From positions 1 to 62,054 of the forward strand of contig NZ_JACICY010000004.1 of NCBI RefSeq assembly GCF_014196055.1: a stretch of DNA of 62,054 nt, in the 5' to 3' direction. The DNA comes from Novosphingobium hassiacum. GTDB lineage: Bacteria; Pseudomonadota; Alphaproteobacteria; Sphingomonadales; Sphingomonadaceae. This document shows positions 1 to 8,564 of the stretch, piece by piece. Under the pieces are notes generated by a model. The model saw only the letters and a list, made by a program, of their open reading frames with translations, made no database searches and was not told the origin of the DNA. The number at the start of each line of letters is the position of its first letter. Position 1 is the stretch's first letter. The position numbers were made by a program, and so were the translations under genes.

Positions 1-94
1 GCGACAATCAAAATCGGCACTGATTGACGCGCCGCGACAATCACATTCTCATCCTGATTGACGCGCAATTCTCATCTGGTTTGTCGCGCTACAC
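1..94. mobile_element. Terminal repeat region of a probable IS21-like insertion sequence
   Basis: Two ~33 bp tandem units are visible, each running from gcgacaatca to tgattgacgcg, followed by a partial third unit ending in tgtcgcgctaca. The two ends of each unit are near inverted repeats of one another. Multiple short repeats at the termini are typical of IS21-family elements, which end in ...CA. The monooxygenase reading frame becomes recognisable immediately after this block, so the element most likely inserted in and truncated that gene. No transposase is inside the window. The family assignment is an inference. Confidence 0.45.
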
Positions 95-1218
95 CGCCAG
101 GTACTGGACAACCTGATACTGCTTGACCTGTTCGACGACGCGGCGCGGATCGGCTTCCGAAGCAATGAAATGGCGTTTCGCATCTTCAAGACTGGCGAAG
201 CCTTCGTCTCCCGTTCGTCCTATCCGGAGGGTCTGGATCATCCCTATGTTCTGACCCTTGCGATAGATGAACTGACCCAGATCGCCCTGTCGCAAATGGC
301 GCGCTATCCCCAGATCACCTGCAACTGGGGAACCCGGTTCACAGACCTCAAGCAGTACGACGATCACGTCAGCGTCGACGTTGTTCAAAGGATGGCGCCG
401 AGACCATCAAGGCGAGATGGGTGATCTGAGCTGACGGTGGCCGCAGCGGGGTCCGTAAGGCGATCGGTCAGGAACTCGTCGGGTATACCTGGCCAGACCG
501 CTTCGTCGCTACCAACATGCACTTCGATTTCGAAGCGCATGGCTGGCATCCTGTCGGCAACTGGATCATCGACAACCACTTCGGGGCCATCATCTTGCGC
601 CTCACCCGCGACGGGCAGTGGCGAGTGACCTTTCACGAGGATGGCAGGCTGCCGCTCGATGGTCTGCGAGACAGGATATTCGAATATTATCGCAAGGTTT
701 TACCGGACGAGGGAGCAGGCGCCCAGCTCGACCTCTACTCTCCCTACAGTATGCACCAGCGCTGCGTGGAGAAGATGCGCGTGGGCCGTGTCCTGCTGGC
801 CGGCGATTCAGCCCACGTGACCAATCCGACCAGCGGATTCGGCCTGACCGGCGGAATCTTCGACGCTTGTGCCCTGACCGAGGTTCTCGGCCCCGTGGCC
901 AAGGGCGAAGCTGACGAGCGGCTGTTGGATGCCTACTCAGCCGCGCGCCGCAAGGTCTTCCTGGACGTTTCATCGCCGATTAGCTGCGAAACCAAGCGCC
1001 GGACCTTCCATCTCACCGACGCGGAAATCTATGCCGAGCGTGAACGTCAAATCGAGGCGCAGAAACATGGTCTCGGCTGGGGATCGGGATCGCGGGGTTA
1101 CTATTCCGTCCAGCTTGAGACGCCCTCGCTTATTAACGGGCGAACCTCGGCAGAAGAACGACTGGCCCGATACGGCCAAGGGCCTCTTGTCTGGAATCCG
1201 GAGGGCGGATTCGCTTGA
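93..1218 (+). pseudogene. Decayed FAD-dependent aromatic monooxygenase (UbiH/PheA-type), 5'-truncated
   Basis: The remnant has flavin-monooxygenase character. It carries the second FAD motif (GDSAH, near position 805) followed by NPTSGFGLTGGIFDA, and a middle region matching the usual WVIGADGGRSGVRK stretch. Three lesions are visible. The N-terminal Rossmann GxGxxG is missing because an IS-like end lies directly upstream. The frame shifts near 380-390 (from codons in phase with 170 to codons in phase with 517). The conserved Gly of GADGGRS is replaced by an in-frame TGA at 427-429. From 430 to the stop at 1218 the frame is open. Such enzymes normally hydroxylate aromatic or polyketide substrates with NAD(P)H; this copy cannot be functional as read. 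Confidence 0.8.
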
Positions 1219-1252
1219 GCGCTAAGTTGCGCATCTTGAGTAAGGATTGACG

Positions 1253-1468
1253 ATGATCGGAATGTTCAAGTGCGGCGACAGAGTGCGCCTGAGTGAGGGC
1301 GGTCAGGTAATGTCTGTAACCGGAGTGGGTCCGGACAGCACTGGGCGACCGACAGTATGGTGCGCCTGGTTCAACGATCAAAATGTTCACAATACGTCGT
1401 CGGCTATGTGCACGTCGCTCCGACTTTCGACCAAAGCCCAACCAATCCCCTCGTCGGGCTCGAACTGA
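1253..1468 (+). CDS. Small YodC-like (DUF2158-type) protein
   Basis: This 71-residue product starts at ATG 1253, six bases after a TAAGGA ribosome-binding site; the in-frame TTG at 1247 lacks a better one. The N-terminal 45 residues (FKCGDRVRLSEGG, then VWCAWFN) match the pattern of small YodC/DUF2158 proteins: a GD-V-LKSGG-M-V strand followed by C-WF. The function of that family is unknown. The C-terminal third is not typical and may be frame-shifted relative to relatives. It lies between the decayed monooxygenase and the polysaccharide locus, with no obvious link to either. Confidence 0.45.
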   Translation: MIGMFKCGDRVRLSEGGQVMSVTGVGPDSTGRPTVWCAWFNDQNVHNTSSAMCTSLRLSTKAQPIPSSGSN

Positions 1469-1501
1469 ACCCCGATCATGGACCGCGCGGGCCCCACCGC
1501 G

Positions 1502-2545
1502 TTATCCAACGAAGCGGCGCAGCACGCTGAATTTACGCATGGTCGCAGTAAGAAGTGCGGCCGCCGCGAAGCTTAGGATCGCAAGGCCGAAAACATCGTA
1601 CAAGCTTCGAATATCAATAAATTCTCTAAAGATCCAAAGGCAGAGCAGCTGAGACACATAAATTCCCAAGGCCAAGCCGCCTAGCCGCGACAGGCGTTCA
1701 ACTAAGAACGAAGATTTCAGAGACCTGGCAAAAAGAAATGCGCCGACTCCAAATATATACGTAGAAATAATAAAGTCATGACTGATAAAATTATTACCCG
1801 TTAATATTGATATTGAATTCTCTTCAAAAAATACTGCAAAGGCTCCAATAACAGTGATGAGCGCGGCGCTCCATACGGGTACTTTTCGCTGGTATCTGGC
1901 GATTGCGTGCCCCAGAAGCACATATGATGGAGCAATCAGCAAACCACCGCGACGCGCCTCACCAGAAAGCGCTAAGACGTCATGATACGGCCCGGTTGAC
2001 AGTGCAACACACGCTAAGAGAAAACATGTAAAAAAAGACCCCCATAGACCAAGTATAGTCATCGAATAGCTTACAATTACGATCGCGGCACCAACGGCTG
2101 GCAAGTACCACAAATGGAAGGCCGTTCCGCCGGAAATTAGATCCGTCGGCCTTAAAAGAACATCACTAACGCCTGTAGAGAATGCCACTCCATAATAAAC
2201 CACCATCCAAAACACGTAAATTGGCAATAGCTTTTCTAATTGATATTTAATAACTCTCAAATTCACTTGAGAGTTTATTCTTAAGAAGTACCCTGACGTG
2301 ATCAAAAAAAATGGAACTGCAGATCTGCACAAAATACTCAAAAATGAGTATTTTTGATCTTGTGATATTGGCATTGAATGGAGAATTACAACAAGAAATG
2401 ACATCACAAAACGCCCGGCATCCAGACCTTTTTGTCGCGCCCCGTTATTTTCAGGATCCTTTGCCTGACTAAAATTTTTCGATAACGAAACGACGGAGCT
2501 CTGCGGCACCAGAAGCTTGAAAAACGGGTTCATGCGGTGCTCCAA
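1502..2545 (-). CDS. Acyltransferase 3 family membrane protein (OafA/WecH-like)
   Basis: The product is 347 residues and strongly hydrophobic, with about ten membrane segments. It opens with the family signature GLDAGRFVMSFLVVILHS (Arg and His of the R-x10-H type motif), followed by SAVPFFLITSGYFL. Acyltransferase 3 proteins move acetyl or other acyl groups onto surface sugars at the inner membrane, so this one probably decorates the polysaccharide made by the genes upstream on the same strand. The coding sequence is visibly richer in A+T than its neighbours, suggesting recent acquisition or exchange of the locus-specific part. An alternative start is ATG 2533. Confidence 0.85.
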   Translation of the reverse strand: MEHRMNPFFKLLVPQSSVVSLSKNFSQAKDPENNGARQKGLDAGRFVMSFLVVILHSMPISQDQKYSFLSILCRSAVPFFLITSGYFLRINSQVNLRVIKYQLEKLLPIYVFWMVVYYGVAFSTGVSDVLLRPTDLISGGTAFHLWYLPAVGAAIVIVSYSMTILGLWGSFFTCFLLACVALSTGPYHDVLALSGEARRGGLLIAPSYVLLGHAIARYQRKVPVWSAALITVIGAFAVFFEENSISILTGNNFISHDFIISTYIFGVGAFLFARSLKSSFLVERLSRLGGLALGIYVSQLLCLWIFREFIDIRSLYDVFGLAILSFAAAALLTATMRKFSVLRRFVG

Positions 2546-2602
2546 AAGTCGCGCCCCCCCGATGTCGACCTGATCGCCTCACCGGATAACATCGCAAAGA
2601 GT

Positions 2603-3793
2603 TCAATCGGTTTGTTCGCAATTGCGAAGAAGACCACACAATTGCGCCATGCGCGCTGCCCCCACAACCCCATATTCAAATTCATCTGCTTTCGAACGAG
2701 CCGCCTCGCCACATCGCTTGCGCAGTGCGGTATCCGCTGCAAACCGCTTAAGCGCCTGCGCCAGAGCGATTACATTTCCGGCCTCCACCAGCAATCCGGT
2801 CTCTGCATCCCGCACGAGTCGAGCAGCACCCATCGGAGTGGTTATGACCGGTAAACTACAAGCAGCCGCCTCGTACGTGACCTGCGGTCCACCTTCTTCG
2901 AGGGTGGGGAAAACGAAGACGTCACAATTGCGATAGAGACTGGCCACATCGTCGACCTGGCCAAGGTGGCGCACGTTCCCGGCCCCGATGGCTGCATCGA
3001 CCATCGGTTGCAGGGAAGGCTCAACCCTGCCCGCCAGAACCAGTTCCCCCTTGATGCCCGACAGGCGCCAGGCATCGAGCAGATCGGGCAGACCTTTACG
3101 AACATTCATCAGACCGACAAAGCACGCCGTGAATGGCGTGTTGGCATCCCGAGTTTGCCCGGCGCCTTTGGGAAATCGCCTGCGGTCCCAGCCGAAGCTG
3201 GTGGAAAGGATGCGCGATGGCGATACGCCCCAAGTGATCAGCGCCGCTTCAACTTCCGCATTTGAAGCAAAGAGCCGGTCGTAGAGCGCCAGCACCTCAT
3301 TTTCCCGCGCGACATCCCCATCACCAATGCCGTGCGCCGGCACCAGGCCACGGGCAACATAAGCAGCATCCAAAACAGACTTGGCATGTGCCATCGGGCT
3401 GTTGATCATCTCACCCACCGTGATCAGTCCACGATCCTTGGCTCGCTGCACAAGTTCCGATGGACCGCCCGGCCAGAACCAGACGATGGTGCCCGGCTCT
3501 GCCTGATCGATCGCACGCGCGAATTTTTTAAACAGCTTTGCAGAAGCGGATTTGTGCATTTGGCGAAAAGGCAGTCTGCGCAGGATCGGCCCTGCACCTT
3601 GTACAACCTTGAGACCGGGGTGAACTGCCTTGCGCAGGCGAAGTACGAAAAGAGTCGTATCCAGCGGCCCTTGTGGGAAAGAGGCCAGAATGCGCACGCA
3701 GCTTTCTGCCGGTCCCCGCCCGGTGTAGCTGTGGGGCAGGAGCACGAGGCACGCTTGGCCTTTTGCACGGTTCGTAGCAGTTCCGCCTTGCAC
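2603..3793 (-). CDS. Glycosyltransferase family 4 (GT-B fold)
   Basis: The 396-residue protein has a GT-B layout. The C-terminal nucleotide-sugar-binding domain begins around residue 210 with a FVGLMNVRKGLPDLL strand and contains FPTLEEGGPQVTYEAAA, the E-x7-E region typical of GT4 retaining transferases, then PVITTP and GLLVEAGN. The N-terminal acceptor domain is divergent (LPHSYTGRGPAESCVR). It presumably adds a sugar to the lipid-linked repeat unit on the cytoplasmic face of the membrane. It lies 22 bp downstream of the flippase gene and about 57 bp upstream of the acyltransferase gene on the same strand. Sugar specificity cannot be read from sequence. Confidence 0.85.
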   Translation of the reverse strand: MQGGTATNRAKGQACLVLLPHSYTGRGPAESCVRILASFPQGPLDTTLFVLRLRKAVHPGLKVVQGAGPILRRLPFRQMHKSASAKLFKKFARAIDQAEPGTIVWFWPGGPSELVQRAKDRGLITVGEMINSPMAHAKSVLDAAYVARGLVPAHGIGDGDVARENEVLALYDRLFASNAEVEAALITWGVSPSRILSTSFGWDRRRFPKGAGQTRDANTPFTACFVGLMNVRKGLPDLLDAWRLSGIKGELVLAGRVEPSLQPMVDAAIGAGNVRHLGQVDDVASLYRNCDVFVFPTLEEGGPQVTYEAAACSLPVITTPMGAARLVRDAETGLLVEAGNVIALAQALKRFAADTALRKRCGEAARSKADEFEYGVVGAARMAQLCGLLRNCEQTD

Positions 3794-3815
3794 CTTGTAA
3801 TTCCCCCCTTGCTGC

Positions 3816-5315
3816 TCAGGCTGAACGATCTACCGCGCGCCGCTCAGACATGCGCCCCAGCACGCTGCGCACCAGCGGCAGCCGCTCGAACTGCAGCCGC
3901 ACGTCGTGCGGCATTCGTGAAATGGTGTGGAGCAGGTGGGCCAGACAGGCGGCCACCAGTATTGCGGCAAGAGCCATGGCAGCAAACCAGCCTGGCGCCA
4001 GATCGCTGGCGAGGACAGACAGCAACACCAGCGCGGCAGTTGGCGCGACATGCCCGAGCAGCCAGCGATCCACTGCTCTCGCTCGCCACGCCAAAATAAC
4101 TGCATCGGCAGCGCTGCGCAGGGTAAACGCCCAGGCAATACCCGCCAACCCGAACGCGTTGCCCAAAATGAACAGTATTCCGAGGTAGAAAGGCAGCTCG
4201 GAGATGCTCAACATGGCTGTAAACTGCGGATTTCCGCGCGCCTGCAACAACGCCAGTGGCACATTGGCAAGCGCCATGAACCACACCCCAAGCAGGATGA
4301 TCTTGGCGATCTCGACCGACCGCGGATCAAGGTGCGAGCCGAGCCACAGCGTTAGCAAGGGTTCGGCAAGGCAGATCAAACCGATGATGAATGGTGCAAA
4401 TAACTGACCCACGAAGACTGTAAACTGCCGACAGCGGACAAGCGCTTCGTCATCATCCAGCGCGGCAAACCGCGGGAAAAGCACACCGACTACCGACTGT
4501 GGCAGCACCAACGTCCGGTAGGCCACCTGATAGGGAATTGTGTAGACCGCAACCGCGAAGGCGCCATAGATCGCACCGATGATGAAGCGGTCGGAATAGA
4601 TCATCAGTGGTCCGATCAAAGCGGACACCATGATCCAAGCCCCAAAATTGGCAAGGCGACGCATCTCCGCCCATGAGGGCCGTACCGCCTGACCGGCCAG
4701 AAATTGCCTCCATACCATCGTGCCCATCATCACGAGGCCGAGGGCGCGACCGATCAGCGATGCCGCGACCAGCCATTGAAGGTCCTTGCTGATCGTGGCG
4801 GCCGCGACGAGCGGCAGTATCTGCAACCCGAGATTGCTGACCAGAAAACTCCATGAGGTGTACTTAAATCGCTCCATCCCGATCAGCGCGCCCGAAAGCA
4901 CGCCGGTCAGCGTCACCACCGGGCTGCATAGCGCCAGCGCCCACAGCGACCGCATCAATTCCTGACGCAGCCCCGGTTCGACTTTCATCACCTCGCCGAA
5001 ATAATACCCCGATGCGACGAGCGCGAACAGCGCCCCCAGACCACCTAGGATGAGCATGCTGACAATGCCTGACCAGACGACCGAAGCAATCTGATCTGGC
5101 GGACTGTTACGACTGGATGCGATACGTTGCGCCACCGCCCGGCCGATGCCGAAGTCCGCTTGGCCAAAATATCCTAGCAGGGTCCAAGCAATGACGAGTG
5201 CGCCGTAACGCTCAACTCCAATGGTGCTCACATAGAGAGGTACCGTAGCAATAGCACTGATAACGGGAAGTGCGTTTGCCATGAACGCATAGATACTGTT
5301 TCGAGCAAGACTCAT
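3816..5315 (-). CDS. Wzx-type polysaccharide flippase (MOP superfamily)
   Basis: The 499-residue polytopic protein has about 12-14 hydrophobic segments. Its N-terminus (YAFMANALPVISAIATVPLY, later YGALVIAWTLLGYF and QADFGIGRAVAQRIA) matches the polysaccharide biosynthesis/flippase family. Wzx proteins flip undecaprenyl-linked repeat units across the inner membrane. The start codon overlaps the stop of the upstream polymerase gene in an ATGA at 5312-5315, so the two are translationally coupled. This is consistent with a Wzx/Wzy-dependent pathway. Confidence 0.85.
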   Translation of the reverse strand: MSLARNSIYAFMANALPVISAIATVPLYVSTIGVERYGALVIAWTLLGYFGQADFGIGRAVAQRIASSRNSPPDQIASVVWSGIVSMLILGGLGALFALVASGYYFGEVMKVEPGLRQELMRSLWALALCSPVVTLTGVLSGALIGMERFKYTSWSFLVSNLGLQILPLVAAATISKDLQWLVAASLIGRALGLVMMGTMVWRQFLAGQAVRPSWAEMRRLANFGAWIMVSALIGPLMIYSDRFIIGAIYGAFAVAVYTIPYQVAYRTLVLPQSVVGVLFPRFAALDDDEALVRCRQFTVFVGQLFAPFIIGLICLAEPLLTLWLGSHLDPRSVEIAKIILLGVWFMALANVPLALLQARGNPQFTAMLSISELPFYLGILFILGNAFGLAGIAWAFTLRSAADAVILAWRARAVDRWLLGHVAPTAALVLLSVLASDLAPGWFAAMALAAILVAACLAHLLHTISRMPHDVRLQFERLPLVRSVLGRMSERRAVDRSA

Positions 5316-6697
5316 GTGAGTGCCCCTACGCTGACCGACAATGGCACGCTCTCTGGTGGTTTACGTGCTGGCATGAATACACACTGCGCCAGCGACGCAC
5401 CTGCGCCAATCATCGCCATGAACCAGATGAGGCTTTCACCAAAGAACGTCACCGTCATGCTGGCAACGAAAAGGATCACGAGAGCGCAATTAAGACCAAA
5501 CAGCATATCTCGTTCCGGCCCCTTGCCCTTGCCCACAACCCGGCCAAGAAGCACGATCGTGATCGCCATGGAGAAGGCAATCGCAAGCGACACAAAAGCG
5601 CCATCCCGAATTGCGAGGGCGAGAAAATGTGCGTCAACACTGGGGCTTGGCAGCAGACCGAGCGGGCGTTCGTACTCGGCATAACCGATGCCATAGACCG
5701 GATGCTTCTCGACAGATTTGAGGCCCCACTCCCAGATCGCCTTTCGGTAGTATCCGGTCTGCGGGACCAACGTCTGCCGTATCAGCAAATCGAGTAAGCC
5801 CTTATTGGACACGACTTCCAGACCCAACCCAACAAGCATAGTAAAGGTAACAATAACATTCCAGGTGAGGCCCCTTACGAGGCGTATAAATTTATCAGTT
5901 ACCTTTAAAATGATGGATAAGATAATCGCAATTCCCGCAGCGGAACTTAGAGAAAATATCCCACACAGACCAGATATTAAGGCCAGATACAGGGGCCAAT
6001 GCTTGATCCCACTATTGAGAAAAACAATCAGAGTGCTGGACAGCAATACTCCGCCCAAAATTGGATGGGAAAATACCGAAATAGCTCTGAGAAAGCCATA
6101 TCTGTATTCCAGTCTTATTTCATTGAAGCCATTTACCGCACCTTCGGAGTAACGCGGCAATTGTCCAAATATACTCGCATACATTGGACGCAGGACGTGG
6201 CCCTTGTGCAGGCTTTCAAAGGCCATGAAAGCACCAGCAAAAGCGAGGCCAGGTATGATGAGCAAAAAGAATAAGCGTAGATCACTGGTGTCCCGGATGC
6301 ATAGTCGAGCGACGAAGTATCCGCCGGCCGTGTCGATTACGACCCCCATTGCCCGCACAAAGCCGGAGCCGTAGCCGTAATGATCGATAAAGGATACGAG
6401 CGTCCACACGCTGGCGAGCACGATCAGCAGGTCGGCCAATCCGAAGCGGACCCGCCTTCGCTCGGATATCATGAGCCATGGAATGGCGAATGCGAGAATG
6501 ACAAGGCGATAGGCTGGCAGGTTAACACCTGCCACCGTGACGCGTACTTCCGGAGAAAGGAAAAACATCGAGTATGCAAGCAGTAACAAAGGAACCAGGT
6601 TCCTTACCCTGTCGGCGCTCGCCGAACCTGTTCGAGCGTCGGACGACGGCCTTGCCGCAAGCGGGCGCTTCGCATCAGTTACGATCATCATTTCCAT
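5312..6697 (-). CDS. O-antigen polymerase/ligase-like membrane protein (Wzy type)
   Basis: The 461-residue protein has about 11-12 membrane helices and one large loop in the C-terminal half. The loop region (KHPVYGIGYAEYERP, then DAHFLALAIRDGAF) is the typical Wzy_C/O-antigen ligase signature, in which a conserved His sits near the end of the periplasmic loop. It should polymerise or ligate lipid-linked repeat units in the periplasm. It partners with the flippase whose start overlaps its stop. Polymerase is favoured over ligase by its position next to the flippase, but sequence alone does not decide this. Confidence 0.75.
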   Translation of the reverse strand: MEMMIVTDAKRPLAARPSSDARTGSASADRVRNLVPLLLLAYSMFFLSPEVRVTVAGVNLPAYRLVILAFAIPWLMISERRRVRFGLADLLIVLASVWTLVSFIDHYGYGSGFVRAMGVVIDTAGGYFVARLCIRDTSDLRLFFLLIIPGLAFAGAFMAFESLHKGHVLRPMYASIFGQLPRYSEGAVNGFNEIRLEYRYGFLRAISVFSHPILGGVLLSSTLIVFLNSGIKHWPLYLALISGLCGIFSLSSAAGIAIILSIILKVTDKFIRLVRGLTWNVIVTFTMLVGLGLEVVSNKGLLDLLIRQTLVPQTGYYRKAIWEWGLKSVEKHPVYGIGYAEYERPLGLLPSPSVDAHFLALAIRDGAFVSLAIAFSMAITIVLLGRVVGKGKGPERDMLFGLNCALVILFVASMTVTFFGESLIWFMAMIGAGASLAQCVFMPARKPPESVPLSVSVGALT

Positions 6698-6744
6698 CCG
6701 TGAAGCAGGGCACGAGCGTCGTTCCTAAGGGCATTCGGGGGCAA

Positions 6745-7512
6745 TCACTCGTAACCCGCCCTTCTCGCAATTTCCACCGAATCGGCGCTGAGATGATCGG
6801 GCCTTGCTTTAACGTGCCGGCGTCGCCAACGCGCGCGCCAAAGCGGGAGCGGATTGTCGGTCAGAGCGCAAATCGACGTGTAGATCGGCAAGCGCGCCCT
6901 CCATTTGCGACGCGCATAGCGGTATGCCTTGAGATAGCCACCGCCCAGTGACACGATCGGTCGATTGTTGTGAACGACCGGGAGTTCGACGGCAAACGCC
7001 GACCGCCCCAGATCTGTAGCCATCTGCACCATGTCAGTCCCGTACAGGTGAAAATGTGGCAGGTTTTCATCGAATCTGAAGTTTTCGGTACGGCGAAAGA
7101 TCAGAAGCAGTTCGTCAAAAGACCCGACGGCCGTGGGCGCAAATCCACGGGTACCGAGTTCGCGCTTCATTGTCACGTCCCATACCCGGCCGATATGCTG
7201 CCCGTCCGGGGTAATACCATACGGGCCGGCAACCATCCAGTCCGGATGCGCCTCGCCCAATGCGTTCAACGTGGTGATTGCCTGATCCAGCCATCCCTTC
7301 GGAAGATAGACGTCTTGATGCGCAAACAGGCAGATCGCTGCGGATGTGCGGGACAATCCTTCGTTGTAGGCCGCCGACATGCACTTGGCATCCTTTATGA
7401 CGACAAGCGGCAATCGACCAGATGCAACGTCTGGAGATCTGCGAAGACAACTTTCGAGAACGGCGTCGCTATCGACCGCTGCGATCAGACAGAAGTCTTC
7501 AGCTTTGAGCAT
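6745..7512 (-). CDS. Glycosyltransferase, GT2-like
   Basis: The 255-residue soluble protein resembles small GT-A transferases. It has [17 protein letters not shown] near the N-terminus, a [17 protein letters not shown] segment typical of GT2 proteins, and [13 protein letters not shown], where HQDV takes the place of the usual DDD/DxD metal site. The C-terminal part ([12 protein letters not shown], then VVHNNRP) is also typical. Its start overlaps the end of the upstream acyltransferase gene by 14 bases. It probably acts on the same repeat unit as the GT4 enzyme. The substrate is unknown. Confidence 0.7.
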   Translation of the reverse strand: MLKAEDFCLIAAVDSDAVLESCLRRSPDVASGRLPLVVIKDAKCMSAAYNEGLSRTSAAICLFAHQDVYLPKGWLDQAITTLNALGEAHPDWMVAGPYGITPDGQHIGRVWDVTMKRELGTRGFAPTAVGSFDELLLIFRRTENFRFDENLPHFHLYGTDMVQMATDLGRSAFAVELPVVHNNRPIVSLGGGYLKAYRYARRKWRARLPIYTSICALTDNPLPLWRARWRRRHVKARPDHLSADSVEIARRAGYE

Positions 7513-8050
7513 AGATCACCCCTATGACTGACAGTGTTGCGATCAGTCCAGCCACTGTCCATATTGCCCATCGAAAGGCGAAACGAGGCCCATCGTCGAC
7601 ACGCCAGTAGCGCGCACTATTATCCCAGGAATCCGGCAGTCTGCCATATCGAGCCACTTCCACCCCGCTTTGTATGAGCCTTGCCGGATTGCCACCGACG
7701 ATCGTACCCGAAGCGACGTCTTCGAATACGACCGAGCCGGCTGCAACAATCGATCCTTCGCCGACTGTTACACCGGGGAGAACCACGGCTCCTGCGCCAA
7801 TGAAGCTGTTTCGGCCTATATGCACCGGGCTACTACCACCCTCGGCGGTGCGTGTGATAATCAACGCCCGAAGAGCCACTACTGTGCAGGCGCCTATCGA
7901 GATCGAAGCTCGGCCCCCGCTAATCAGCCTGGCCGCAAAAGACAATCGCGCCGAACGGTCGACGCGGTGACCATGGACCAGCTCGATCCACCGGCAACGC
8001 AGCGCCATGGCACGACGTCTCCATGTCTCCAATGCATTCAATGTGCGCAT
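7499..8050 (-). CDS. Hexapeptide-repeat (left-handed beta-helix) acyltransferase with C-terminal membrane helix
   Basis: I place the start at ATG 8050 (183 residues). The frame extends further upstream to 8209, but that part is not family-like and would run into the divergent gene. The middle of the protein contains imperfect hexapeptide repeats ([18 protein letters not shown]) ending in GGNPARLI, as in WcaF/serine-acetyltransferase-like enzymes, which use acetyl-CoA to acetylate sugars. The last 25 residues form one hydrophobic helix ([20 protein letters not shown]), unusual for this family and likely to tether the enzyme to the membrane. It is divergent from the neighbouring hexapeptide transferase. 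Confidence 0.75.
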   Translation of the reverse strand: MRTLNALETWRRRAMALRCRWIELVHGHRVDRSARLSFAARLISGGRASISIGACTVVALRALIITRTAEGGSSPVHIGRNSFIGAGAVVLPGVTVGEGSIVAAGSVVFEDVASGTIVGGNPARLIQSGVEVARYGRLPDSWDNSARYWRVDDGPRFAFRWAIWTVAGLIATLSVIGVIYAQS

Positions 8051-8103
8051 TACGCGTTCATCGCGGGATTGCAGCGTGCCGCGCGGTTGACTATCGCAAT
8101 CCG

Positions 8104-8508
8104 ATGACCGCCATCCAACGTCGAAACGTACGTCGGGAAACGCTCCGGCAAAAGTGGCAGCGCATCGTGCGGCGAGTGGTGTGGCAAATGGACATCCATC
8201 CGTCCGCACGGATCGCTGCCACTGCGAACATCGATCGCACCTGGCCGAAGGGCGTCCATATCGGCGCGGACTGCCTCATCGATGATTACGCCATCATTCT
8301 CACCCATGATACAACACGCGGGCTGTACCTCGACACCTACGTGGGCGACGGCACCGTGATCGGGCCGCGCGCCATTGTGCTGCCTGGAGTGAGAGTCGGC
8401 CACCATTGCCGGATCGAAGCCGGTGCCGTGATCGTCCGGGACATCCCGGATCATTGCGTGGTCAAGGGGAACCCGATGATCATCGAACCCGGACACCATA
8501 CGGCCTGA
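8104..8508 (+). CDS. Hexapeptide-repeat acetyltransferase (WcaF/Maa-like)
   Basis: This 134-residue protein starts at ATG 8104; the longer frame to 8023 would overlap the divergent gene. It carries beta-helix repeats ([32 protein letters not shown]) and the family-typical tail [14 protein letters not shown], with the H at IILTHDTT a likely catalytic His. It is predicted to O-acetylate a sugar in the cytoplasm. It is the only + strand gene in the polysaccharide locus and ends in a stem-loop (8522-8547) shared with the convergent rfb operon. Confidence 0.75.
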   Translation: MTAIQRRNVRRETLRQKWQRIVRRVVWQMDIHPSARIAATANIDRTWPKGVHIGADCLIDDYAIILTHDTTRGLYLDTYVGDGTVIGPRAIVLPGVRVGHHCRIEAGAVIVRDIPDHCVVKGNPMIIEPGHHTA

Positions 8509-8521
8509 ATGCACGTCCCGT

Positions 8522-8547
8522 TGCCTGTCTTGTGCTTTTGACAGGCA
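8522..8547. terminator. Stem-loop between convergent genes
   Basis: Eight-base arms tgcctgtc and gacaggca flank a 10-base loop with a T-run. The element sits between the stop of the + strand acetyltransferase (8508) and the stop of rfbB on the - strand (8565). It may act as a terminator from either side, but there is no strong T-tract after the stem. Confidence 0.4.
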
Positions 8548-8564
8548 TACGATTCGTCGCACGA

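Noticed and set aside
1..94. CRISPR array
   Set aside because: There are only two units, with internal symmetry and no conserved spacer length series or cas genes; an IS terminus fits better.
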